Of a stretch of 5,545 bases of DNA, positions 1 to 5,193 are shown one piece after another. Each line of letters begins with the position of its first letter. The stretch's first letter is position 1. Under the pieces are notes generated by a model. That model was not told the origin of the DNA. It made no database searches and saw nothing but the letters and a program-made list of their open reading frames with translations. The stretch comes from Thermococci archaeon (lineage in GTDB: Archaea; Methanobacteriota_B; Thermococci; Thermococcales; Thermococcaceae), in assembly GCA_003663525.1 (NCBI GenBank), contig QMUF01000110.1, forward strand, positions 1 through 5,545. The letters run 5' to 3'. The position numbers were made by a program, and so were the translations under genes.

Positions 1-90
1 AGTATCTGACGGTGGCCTCTCCGAGGCCCTATTACGTTACAAGAGTTTAAAAAGCTTTCTACTCAAGTGCCGATTTTAGGATTCTTACAT

Positions 91-110
91 CCCCGCCCTG
101 AAGGACGAGG
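91..110 (-). mobile_element. Solo hairpin resembling an IS200/IS605-type end
   Basis: Read on the minus strand, this 20-base segment folds into an 8-bp stem (CCTCGTCC / GGGCGGGG, two pairs being G-T) around a TTCA loop. It is preceded by GTGAAAG and followed by ATG. From memory, this GC-rich hairpin with flanking GAAAG and GGATG resembles the subterminal hairpin next to tnpB genes in IS200/IS605 elements, where it overlaps the omega-RNA. No tnpA or tnpB reading frame is present: on the side where tnpB would lie, the transporter gene ends only about 70 bases away. It is therefore best read as a relic or a solo end. The G-T pairing on one strand only suggests the structure matters as minus-strand RNA or single-stranded DNA. 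An ordinary terminator hairpin for the minus-strand operon is the main alternative. Confidence 0.45.
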
Positions 111-151
111 CTTTCACGAGGTAAAACTGGAGAAATTTAAAGGAAATAAGA

Positions 152-158
152 TAAAAAC
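152..158 (-). terminator. Possible oligo-T terminator after the transporter gene
   Basis: On the minus strand, about 20 bases after the transporter stop codon, the sequence becomes T-rich and contains TTTTT (157 down to 153) followed by further T-rich stretches. Thermococcales RNA polymerase commonly terminates at oligo-T tracts without needing a hairpin. The GC-rich hairpin at 91-110 lies downstream and could act as a second stop. This is inferred from composition only. Confidence 0.35.
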
Positions 159-178
159 AGACTGCTATTGAGGCAAAC

Positions 179-1381
179 TTAACTTTCTTCCCTCAATTCT
201 TCCACAGGTAGCTTCATTCTTGAAACAGCTACAAGGGTGATAATACCCAATATTGGCATAAATGCCAGCTCTGCCAGTGCAAGGCTCTCACTTTGTTTAG
301 CAAGGATTTCTGTTATTGAAGGCGCAATTGCGTTTGCTGAGTTTGATACCAAGCCCAAAGCAAAGGATGCCCTTGGATATATGTTCCTTGGATAGGTAGC
401 CGGAGCGGAAGTCCAGAAAGCCGGGCCTGTCCCTTGAAGAGCACCAATAAGCCATACTGAAGCAAATGTCAATGAATAATTGCCAGCAAGCATTGCTTTT
501 GAATAAATAGCTAATCCGACAAAGGCTATAGCATAAGAAAGGATCATGACTTGAATAATGGCTTTAAACAGTCCTCTTGAGCTTGGATTTTTCTTTGAGA
601 GCTGGAATCCCACAAATCCCATTACTATTGACCATATTGCCTTTGAAATGTTGAGACTTGTACTCAAGTTTGCTACTTGATCTTTAGTCCACCCTAATCC
701 ATAGCCGAGGGATGAAGAGAATCCAATTATTGTAAATATTACCCACAGAGCTGGGAAGAAAGTAAATCCAAGCACCCATGTGAACTTCATCTTCCAAATA
801 TTTACTTCTGCTGAGCTCTCTTTTTTATGAATTATCTCAAAGTCCTCTGTAAAGAGCCACCATATCAGAAGAACTGTGTACATTATAAGTACGGTGATTA
901 AAAATGCGACTTTCCAACCAAAAGCACTTACTAAATATTTGGCACTCATCGAGCCAAAAACACCACCCCAAAATATACCCGAAAGAATAATACCCTTGGC
1001 AAATGGTCTCTCTGCAACGAAGTAGTTTGCTATCTGCGTGCTGAATAACGGAACTAGATTAACCACGAAACCCTGAATGAACCTAAGGAATACCACAAGG
1101 TGCCAGTTTCCAGTATAAGGGATTAAAATCTGAGGTATTGCAGCAAAACTTAACGCTATCGCAACACTTCTCTTAAAACTCCCTTCATAAAGCTTTGTAT
1201 GACCAAGAAGAAATGCTATGAAAAGGCCAAAAACATATGCAACATGCTGTAGATCATAAGCCTCAGCACTTATTCCAAAGTGAGAGATAATATCAGGCTT
1301 TGCAACACTCATCATGCTTAAGGTTCCAAATCCTGCTGTCATAACCAATGTGTCTAGGATTACAGACTTCCAACGCTTCAT
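179..1381 (-). CDS. MFS transporter, candidate imino-acid/amino-acid importer
   Basis: This encodes a 400-residue integral membrane protein of the major facilitator superfamily, presumably a secondary transporter in the cytoplasmic membrane. By eye there are about twelve hydrophobic segments: near 7-25, 44-60, 72-89, 95-115, 128-147, 155-177, 202-222, 245-260, 270-292, 303-320, 338-355 and 370-386. A charged central loop at about 179-200 splits the two halves. Family hallmarks are the GHTKLYEGSFKR loop between helices 2 and 3 (60-71), the RFIQGF motif of helix 4 (Arg100), and FGWKVAFLI near helix 6 (154-162). The length is normal and no frame break is seen. The ATG start is well supported by GAGGTGAT (1392 down to 1385) just before it. 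The gene lies about 130 bases behind the dehydrogenase operon on the same strand, so import of proline, hydroxyproline or a related compound is a reasonable guess. The substrate cannot be read from the sequence, and the MFS family is too broad to assign it. Confidence 0.9.
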   Translation of the reverse strand: MKRWKSVILDTLVMTAGFGTLSMMSVAKPDIISHFGISAEAYDLQHVAYVFGLFIAFLLGHTKLYEGSFKRSVAIALSFAAIPQILIPYTGNWHLVVFLRFIQGFVVNLVPLFSTQIANYFVAERPFAKGIILSGIFWGGVFGSMSAKYLVSAFGWKVAFLITVLIMYTVLLIWWLFTEDFEIIHKKESSAEVNIWKMKFTWVLGFTFFPALWVIFTIIGFSSSLGYGLGWTKDQVANLSTSLNISKAIWSIVMGFVGFQLSKKNPSSRGLFKAIIQVMILSYAIAFVGLAIYSKAMLAGNYSLTFASVWLIGALQGTGPAFWTSAPATYPRNIYPRASFALGLVSNSANAIAPSITEILAKQSESLALAELAFMPILGIITLVAVSRMKLPVEELREES

Positions 1382-1450
1382 ATTATCACCTCACGGCTTT
1401 CCGATGGACAACATAAAGGAAATAAAGATTACATCATCCCTACTGAACAG

Positions 1451-1472
1451 GTTTAAATTTAAAAATCTTTTT
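1451..1472 (-). promoter_or_regulatory. Possible promoter (BRE/TATA-like) for the MFS gene
   Basis: On the minus strand the run AAAAAGATTTTTAAATTTAAAC contains an A-rich BRE-like part followed by a TATA-like TTTAAATTTAAA. It is centred about 75 bases before the transporter ATG. A start of transcription about 25 bases downstream would leave a leader of roughly 50 bases that includes the strong ribosome binding site. The AT-rich intergenic context weakens the case, so read-through from the dehydrogenase operon is equally possible. Confidence 0.35.
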
Positions 1473-1488
1473 ACACAAATAAATCTTA

Positions 1489-1497
1489 AGAAAAAGA
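1489..1497 (-). terminator. Possible oligo-T terminator after the beta-subunit gene
   Basis: Fourteen bases after the stop codon of the dehydrogenase beta subunit, the minus strand reads TCCTCTTTTTCTTAAG, with five Ts at 1495 down to 1491. A second T-run follows at 1465 down to 1461. Such tracts can end transcription in Thermococcales. No stable hairpin precedes it, so this is a weak call. It may only partly separate the transporter from the operon. Confidence 0.3.
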
Positions 1498-1510
1498 GGA
1501 TAAAGAGAAC

Positions 1511-2674
1511 TCAACCAATCTGGAACGCTGCACTCCTAAGTTCTCCTCTCTCAAAGCGGTGTGGATCGTACCAGTCCCAATCCAAGGGGACCTTTGTTTC
1601 TCCTTTGACAATCAACTCTGCCATCGCTTCCCCAACTCCTGGAGCCATCATGAAACCGTGTCCGCTAAATCCAGCTGCAATGTAAAAACCGTCTATATAG
1701 TTAATCTTTCCTATTGCTGGGTTGCTGTCTGGCGTTTTTGCATAGAAGCCTGCCCATTGTCTTATTACGTGAGCGTATTTGAGCGCTGGAACTATCTTTG
1801 TCGCCCATTTTAGAACTTCCCTCAGGAACTCGTATGTAGCAGTCATGTCGTAAGTTGGGCCGTACTCCAAACCCGTTCCGCAGAGAACTCCTCCATCTTC
1901 ACCATCTTGAAGGAGGTAAGAATCGTTCCAGGCCGGTGGACAAACCAAGGGATCGATCTGCCCCTCTTTCAGGGGCTCCGTCTTAACAAGCTGGTGCTTA
2001 TAGGGTTTTATTGGGATGAACTCCTTATCCAGACCTACCATCTCATTGATGATAGGAGCCCATGCGTTTGCGGCATTTATAACAACATCTGCTTTTATGG
2101 TTCCTTTATCCGTCTTAACACCTTTAACTTCATTATTCTCGGCTATAACATCGATTACCTCGGTATACTCGTAAATCTCTGCTCCAAGCTCTTTAGCCTT
2201 TCTTGCAAAGGCAAAAACCGTCTTGAAAGGATTGGCCTTCCCATCCGTTGGGTTCCACTGCCCAGCCAAGAACTCATCGACATTTAGGGGTGGAACTATC
2301 TCTTTTGCTTCCTCTGGGCTTATGAGCCTTGTTGGGACATCAAACTTGTTGTGGAGCTTTATGTTCTCTTTAAAAGCTTCAACTTCTTCTTCAGTTGTCG
2401 CAAGGAAAAGATAACCAGTTTGTTTAAAGTTTACATCATACTCAAGCTCCTCGCTGAGCTTTTTCCACCTCTCTATATTGTAGCGCTGGAGCTTTATGTT
2501 GGCTTCATCCGTGAACTGCTGTCTAATTCCAGTAGCACATCTAAATGTTGAACCACTTCCAAGATAGCCCTTCTCAACAAGAACGACATCAACGCCAAGC
2601 TTTGCTAAGTGATAAGCTATTGAGGTACCTGTGCTTCCTCCTCCTATAACAACCACTTCCGCTTTACTCTTCAT
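1511..2674 (-). CDS. pdhB: FAD-dependent L-proline (imino-acid) dehydrogenase beta subunit
   Basis: This is the catalytic subunit of a dye-linked amino-acid dehydrogenase, expected to oxidise L-proline (or a close analogue) to delta1-pyrroline-5-carboxylate with FAD. It is a 387-residue DAO-fold protein. The N-terminal Rossmann motif IGGGSTGTS (10-18) ends with Glu34 for ribose binding, followed by GSTFRCATGIRQQF (41-54). Near the C-terminus lie RQWAGFYAKTPDSNPAIG (305-322) and GFSGHGFMMAPG (335-346), which build the flavin and substrate pocket. From memory, these motifs and the ending RFERGELRSAAFQIG are very like the beta subunit of Pyrococcus horikoshii PDH1 (PDB 1Y56 chain B) and, more distantly, sarcosine oxidase beta. 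I place the start at ATG 2674 because GGTGA (2684 down to 2680) sits 5 bases before it. A GTG at 2683 would add three residues and has a weaker GGAG upstream. The gene overlaps the end of the upstream BFD gene by 11 bases, indicating translational coupling. Sarcosine, hydroxyproline or an opine remain possible substrates. The symbol follows the T. profundus set and is not pyruvate dehydrogenase. Confidence 0.88.
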   Translation of the reverse strand: MKSKAEVVVIGGGSTGTSIAYHLAKLGVDVVLVEKGYLGSGSTFRCATGIRQQFTDEANIKLQRYNIERWKKLSEELEYDVNFKQTGYLFLATTEEEVEAFKENIKLHNKFDVPTRLISPEEAKEIVPPLNVDEFLAGQWNPTDGKANPFKTVFAFARKAKELGAEIYEYTEVIDVIAENNEVKGVKTDKGTIKADVVINAANAWAPIINEMVGLDKEFIPIKPYKHQLVKTEPLKEGQIDPLVCPPAWNDSYLLQDGEDGGVLCGTGLEYGPTYDMTATYEFLREVLKWATKIVPALKYAHVIRQWAGFYAKTPDSNPAIGKINYIDGFYIAAGFSGHGFMMAPGVGEAMAELIVKGETKVPLDWDWYDPHRFERGELRSAAFQIG

Positions 2675-2945
2675 CCATCTCACCCACCAAAACTCCTGCT
2701 GGAACAGGTCTAACGGGGATCCTAGTTGTGGGTAGCTTTATCTCATCCGGCTTCTTTCCAGTCTTTCTCGCTATTATGCTGATTATCATTGGAATGCAAG
2801 TTCTTCCTTGGCAAGGCCCCATACCAACCCTCAAAAGGCGCTTGATCGTCTCTATGTCCGTCACACCTTGATCGATGAGTGCTTCTATCTCTTCGAGCGT
2901 TACATCATTGCACCTGCATATTATTTTCTCCCCTTTTTCGCTCAT
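2664..2945 (-). CDS. pdhX: Stand-alone BFD-type [2Fe-2S] protein, dehydrogenase delta subunit
   Basis: This small 93-residue protein probably carries one [2Fe-2S] cluster and relays electrons inside the dehydrogenase complex. The ligands are visible as Cys10-x-Cys12 (IICRCND) and Cys45-x4-Cys50 (GMGPCQGRTC), separated by a helical segment (TLEEIEALIDQGVTDIETIKRLLR region). This is the bacterioferritin-associated ferredoxin (BFD, Fer2_BFD) arrangement. The tail from about residue 60 (TGKKPDEIKLPTTRIPVRPV) matches, from memory, the C-terminal end of the Pyrococcus PDH1 alpha chain and of other amino-acid dehydrogenase alpha chains where this domain is fused. The ATG overlaps the stop of the preceding ferredoxin gene (ATGA), and GGTGA lies 4 bases before it (2954 down to 2950). 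Its last codons overlap the beta-subunit start. It corresponds to the smallest subunit of the four-subunit Thermococcus profundus-type proline dehydrogenase. I am sure of the domain; the symbol is assigned by position and recall. Confidence 0.85.
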   Translation of the reverse strand: MSEKGEKIICRCNDVTLEEIEALIDQGVTDIETIKRLLRVGMGPCQGRTCIPMIISIIARKTGKKPDEIKLPTTRIPVRPVPAGVLVGEMDEE

Positions 2946-3448
2946 TCTCTCACCACCTTAACAGCCCTAACATCCCAAGCCAGTTTAAGAGGCATTTCCA
3001 CGGTTATTATCGGCGTATCCCCTTTGCTTTTCTCCCTTGGAATCACTGTTACAACCTTTCCTTTCCCAACTTCTTCGCCTACTCTACTGAGCAAGATCAC
3101 TTCCTCCCCAACTTTCGGAACCGGGAGAATTTCATGTGGCATTGTTACCCTTGCTTTGTTTCCAATGTAGTGCACCATGAAAAACGCCAATCCCGGGCAA
3201 ATTTGAACACAAAGAGAACAGCCAATGCATTTTTCATATTCAACGACGGGGAGAGCATTCGGATGCTCCATGAGAACAGCATTTGTTGGACAAATCTCTG
3301 CACACGGCGTGCACGGAATTTCTTGCGGGCATTCTGGAATTGCCACCGGCCGTTGCCTTAGTCTATCTTCATCCGGTAACTCAACATATTCTTTTAGTTC
3401 TTCAACACTTAAGAATCCCTCTTTCAAATACTGGGGGATTTCACTCAT
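2942..3448 (-). CDS. pdhF: Ferredoxin-like 2[4Fe-4S] subunit (gamma) of the dehydrogenase
   Basis: This 168-residue electron-transfer subunit is predicted to bind two [4Fe-4S] clusters. Its eight cysteines form two groups: Cys40-x5-Cys46-x2-Cys49-x3-Cys53-Pro, and the classical Cys74-x2-Cys77-x2-Cys80-x3-Cys84-Pro. The first group has five residues instead of the usual two between its first two cysteines. Following ferredoxin logic, Cys53 and Cys84 probably swap between clusters. The N-terminal 35 residues are acidic and helical (SVEELKEYVELPDEDRLRQ). After the ferredoxin core, residues about 100-168 form a beta-rich tail (VGEEVILLSRVGEEVGKGKVV), perhaps a docking domain. There is no signal peptide, so it is cytoplasmic. 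The start ATG overlaps the alpha-subunit stop (ATGA) and is preceded by repeated GGTGG, which points to coupled translation. It fits the roughly 19-kDa gamma subunit of the Thermococcus/Pyrococcus four-subunit proline dehydrogenase. Confidence 0.85.
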   Translation of the reverse strand: MSEIPQYLKEGFLSVEELKEYVELPDEDRLRQRPVAIPECPQEIPCTPCAEICPTNAVLMEHPNALPVVEYEKCIGCSLCVQICPGLAFFMVHYIGNKARVTMPHEILPVPKVGEEVILLSRVGEEVGKGKVVTVIPREKSKGDTPIITVEMPLKLAWDVRAVKVVRE

Positions 3449-4878
3449 TTTACCACCACCTTTTTAAGGCCCTCAAGAACCTTCCTTCCAAACGGGCCGC
3501 TCCTGAATACTTCAAGCTCTTTTTGAGCTTCTTCTATCTTCTTGAGCCATTCTGATGAAGCAACCCCTGCAATCAAAGCAGCTCCAATCCCCGCTATCTT
3601 CCCTTCAAGCATTGCCGTGGTTGCTTCCTCAATTCCCGCTGAATCTCCGGCAACAAAGATTCCCTTTACCGTCGTCTCCATTCTTGAGTCTCTTATCACC
3701 ACATGTCCTCCAAGCTCGGGAACATACTTTATTTGACATCCTACTTGGTGAAGAAGCTCTATACTTGGCCTTAATCCAACGGCCAAAGCAATCACATCAA
3801 CGTCAAAGACTTTTTCTGTTCCCGGAATCACGTTCCACTTTTCGTCAAGCTGAGCCACAATCGCTCTTTCAACTTTTTCATTCCCTTCGGCCCTAAGAAT
3901 TGTATGTCTTGTTAGTATTGGAATTCCAAGCCTTCTAACCTTGGCTGCGTGAACAAAATAGCCTCCAATCTTTGGCATTGCTTCCACTATTGCCTCCACT
4001 TTTACTCCGGCCTGATAGAGTTGATAAGCTAAGATCAATCCAACGTTGCCTGCTCCAACGATCAGAACTCTATCGCCGGGCTTTACTCCATAAGTATTCA
4101 TAAGAGTTTGTATTGCTCCAGCCCCATAAACTCCGGGCAAATCGTTATTTTCGAAAGGTATCATCCTCTCCATTGCACCTGTTGCAACAACAACAGTCTT
4201 CCCCTTAAATTCAACCAGTTCCTTGTTTTTCTTGACTCCAACCACAAGCTTCTCTTCTCCATTTTGAAGAAGCATTAATGCCGAGGTCTCCAAGAAAATT
4301 TCCACATTCCTTTTCTTGAGCTCCTCTTGCAGTATCTCGGCAATTTTTATTCCTCTAACTCCAGCAAACTGTTCTCTCTTTCCAAAGAATTTGTGCGTCT
4401 GCTTAACTAACTGTCCTCCGAGCATCGGATTTTCATCTAAGAGGACTACTTTAGCTCCAGCATCGCTTGCGTTTATAGCCGCCATCATTCCTGCTGGGCC
4501 GCCTCCTATAACAACAACATCGGCTTCTATTCTTTGTGGTTCTTTCCATTTGGGCGGTTTCATTGTTTTAGGGAGCATTGGCTTTTCTTTTTGTCTCTCT
4601 ATCTGCATGCCTTCCTCAACAAGAGTTATACATGTCCTTACATTTGGTATGCCATTTACCTTCATTAAGCAAGAGGAACACTTTCCAATGGCACAAAAGA
4701 GCCCTCTTGGCCTGTGCTTTTCTATTGAGTGCTGGAAAGTTTTTACACCCGCCGCATACAGAGCCATTGCAATTGTTTCACCCTCATGTGCTTTTATTGG
4801 CTTTCCTTCAAAATAGATGGTCACTTCTTTTCCGCGAATCCTCTCGAAATTTAAAATAGGGTGTTCACTAAGGCGCAT
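3445..4878 (-). CDS. pdhA: Dehydrogenase alpha subunit: [2Fe-2S] plus FAD/NAD-type oxidoreductase
   Basis: This 477-residue protein should accept electrons from the beta subunit and pass them to a dye, quinone or nicotinamide. An N-terminal plant-type [2Fe-2S] domain (about 17-95) has ligands Cys62-x4-Cys67-x2-Cys70-x12-Cys83. It is followed by a pyridine-nucleotide-disulfide oxidoreductase fold: first dinucleotide motif VVVIGGGPAGMMAA (121-134) with Asp148-Glu149, an ATGA turn (232-235), second dinucleotide motif VLIVGAGNVG (271-280), and the closing FAD motif GIFVAGDSAG (406-415). The architecture is that of SoxA, opine-oxidase and proline-dehydrogenase alpha chains, except that the C-terminal BFD domain is absent and encoded separately two genes downstream. 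T. profundus PdhA is reported to have NADH dehydrogenase activity; whether that holds here is inference. The ATG is supported by GGTGA 6 bases before it (4889 down to 4885). It is the first gene of the operon, and its stop overlaps the next ATG. Other substrates for the complex (sarcosine, hydroxyproline, opines) cannot be excluded. The symbol does not mean pyruvate dehydrogenase. Confidence 0.88.
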   Translation of the reverse strand: MRLSEHPILNFERIRGKEVTIYFEGKPIKAHEGETIAMALYAAGVKTFQHSIEKHRPRGLFCAIGKCSSCLMKVNGIPNVRTCITLVEEGMQIERQKEKPMLPKTMKPPKWKEPQRIEADVVVIGGGPAGMMAAINASDAGAKVVLLDENPMLGGQLVKQTHKFFGKREQFAGVRGIKIAEILQEELKKRNVEIFLETSALMLLQNGEEKLVVGVKKNKELVEFKGKTVVVATGAMERMIPFENNDLPGVYGAGAIQTLMNTYGVKPGDRVLIVGAGNVGLILAYQLYQAGVKVEAIVEAMPKIGGYFVHAAKVRRLGIPILTRHTILRAEGNEKVERAIVAQLDEKWNVIPGTEKVFDVDVIALAVGLRPSIELLHQVGCQIKYVPELGGHVVIRDSRMETTVKGIFVAGDSAGIEEATTAMLEGKIAGIGAALIAGVASSEWLKKIEEAQKELEVFRSGPFGRKVLEGLKKVVVK

Positions 4879-4911
4879 AAAGTTTCACCAAGGTAAAATA
4901 AACTACTCTCA

Positions 4912-4922
4912 CTTTAAAGATT
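4912..4922 (-). promoter_or_regulatory. TATA-like box for the dehydrogenase operon
   Basis: On the minus strand, AAAAATCTTTAAAG provides an A-rich BRE-like stretch followed by TTTAAAG (TATA-like core about 4918 down to 4912). Transcription starting some 25 bases downstream, near 4890, would give a leader of about a dozen bases that contains or just includes the GGTGA ribosome binding site. The box deviates from the TTTATATA ideal, so a weak or activated promoter is plausible. No other TATA-like sequence is better placed. Confidence 0.5.
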
Positions 4923-4934
4923 TTTCTATAGAAA
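4923..4934. promoter_or_regulatory. Perfect 12-bp palindrome, candidate operator
   Basis: TTTCTATAGAAA is a perfect palindrome, directly upstream of the TATA-like box of the dehydrogenase operon, where BRE and transcription factor B would sit. A dimeric regulator bound here would block or recruit the basal machinery. The identity of any regulator is unknown. The AT-rich composition makes a chance palindrome possible. Confidence 0.35.
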
Positions 4935-4966
4935 GGTTATCCACTTTTGGTTGAAATTAACCTCGC

Positions 4967-4980
4967 ACAAAAGCCCAAAA
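4967..4980 (+). repeat. Direct repeat copy 1, ACAAAAGCCCAAAA
   Basis: This 14-base sequence recurs at 5131-5144 with a single change (G to T at position 7). It lies about 50 bases upstream of the TATA-like box of the minus-strand operon. A partial third copy, ACAAAAGGGA, occurs at 5016-5025. The arrangement suggests a regulator site used by both divergent promoters. Confidence 0.45.
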
Positions 4981-5029
4981 GTTTTTGGGGTTCCCTAAAA
5001 TTCCCCAATCTTACAACAAAAGGGAATAG

Positions 5030-5059
5030 AAAATAGGTTTGCAAAGTTCAACCTATTTT
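5030..5059. repeat. 10-bp inverted repeat with 10-base spacer
   Basis: AAAATAGGTT (5030-5039) and AACCTATTTT (5050-5059) are exact reverse complements around TGCAAAGTTC, and the right arm continues into one more T. It sits near the middle of the divergent region. Its centre-to-centre spacing of 20 bases, two helical turns, suits a dimeric DNA-binding protein on one DNA face. As RNA it would be a hairpin followed by Us, so terminator or attenuator use on the plus strand is an alternative. No plus-strand gene ends just before it, which makes operator use more likely. Confidence 0.55.
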
Positions 5060-5130
5060 TGACCCCACCCTCTAAAGGGTGAGATTTCCATGTAGTCCTT
5101 TTTCTAACCTCCAGATTCCTATTGAATGTG

Positions 5131-5144
5131 ACAAAATCCCAAAA
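5131..5144 (+). repeat. Direct repeat copy 2, ACAAAATCCCAAAA
   Basis: This copy matches 4967-4980 at 13 of 14 positions. It ends 11 bases before the TATA box of the plus-strand gene, a position from which a bound protein could contact BRE and transcription factor B. It runs on into AGGG, giving a small CCC/GGG symmetry. Confidence 0.45.
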
Positions 5145-5155
5145 AGGGCTAAGTA

Positions 5156-5165
5156 TTTATATAAA
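5156..5165 (+). promoter_or_regulatory. TATA box of the ornithine cyclodeaminase family gene
   Basis: TTTATATAAA is a near-ideal Thermococcales TATA box, preceded by an A/G-rich segment (GGGCTAAGTA) as BRE. Its centre at about 5160 predicts transcription from roughly 5185-5190. That is only 4-9 bases before the GTG chosen as start, so the message should have almost no leader. Confidence 0.7.
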
Positions 5166-5193
5166 GTAGAAAATTATAGGTACGGTGAGGCAC

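Larger units (their letters stand above)
4879..5193. other. Divergent intergenic regulatory region
   Basis: This 315-base gap separates the minus-strand dehydrogenase operon from the plus-strand ornithine cyclodeaminase family gene. I see no credible open reading frame and no tRNA or C/D-box RNA signature in it. It holds a promoter for each direction, a 12-bp palindrome, a long inverted repeat at 5030-5059, a second hairpin (CACCCT / AGGGTG, 5066-5071 with 5076-5081), a short inverted repeat CCCAAAA/TTTTGGG (4974-4980 with 4983-4989), and a near-identical direct repeat. This is far more symmetry than a plain pair of promoters needs, and it suggests shared control by one or more regulators. 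Confidence 0.7.

Noticed and set aside
2..79. Plus-strand open frame entering from the left edge and ending at TAG 77-79 (25 codons), a possible tail of an upstream gene.
   Set aside because: Too short to recognise, no family motif, and it overlaps the GGCCTC/GAGGCC stem; it may equally be non-coding sequence of a mobile-element relic.
80..170. Plus-strand frame through the GC-rich hairpin (reading GFLHPRPEGRGFHEV...) ending at TGA.
   Set aside because: Translations of this hairpin type are common spurious products of IS605-like ends; there is no start codon with a ribosome binding site.
1314..1685. Plus-strand open frame of 123 codons across the gap between the transporter and beta-subunit genes.
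   Set aside because: It overlaps two well-supported minus-strand genes, has no recognisable motif and no promoter or ribosome binding site; it is a shadow frame.
2808..3361. Overlapping plus-strand open frames of 120 and 160 codons opposite the ferredoxin and BFD genes.
   Set aside because: Antisense shadows of genes with clear Cys motifs; no family resemblance of their own.
4316..4816. Plus-strand open frame of 166 codons opposite the alpha-subunit gene.
   Set aside because: Its Ser/Pro/Ile-rich composition is what the complement of the FAD-domain codons gives; no motif or start signal.
3445..4878. Alternative reading of the alpha subunit as thioredoxin reductase or NADH oxidase.
   Set aside because: The N-terminal plant-type 2Fe-2S domain, the lack of a redox CxxC disulfide in the oxidoreductase part, and the operon context fit amino-acid dehydrogenase alpha chains.
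4974..5008. CCCAAAA/TTTTGGG and TTGGGG/CCCCAA short inverted repeats as a CRISPR-like or attachment site.
   Set aside because: Arms are 6-7 bases, the units are not regularly spaced, and no integrase or cas gene is present; kept only as part of the regulatory region.
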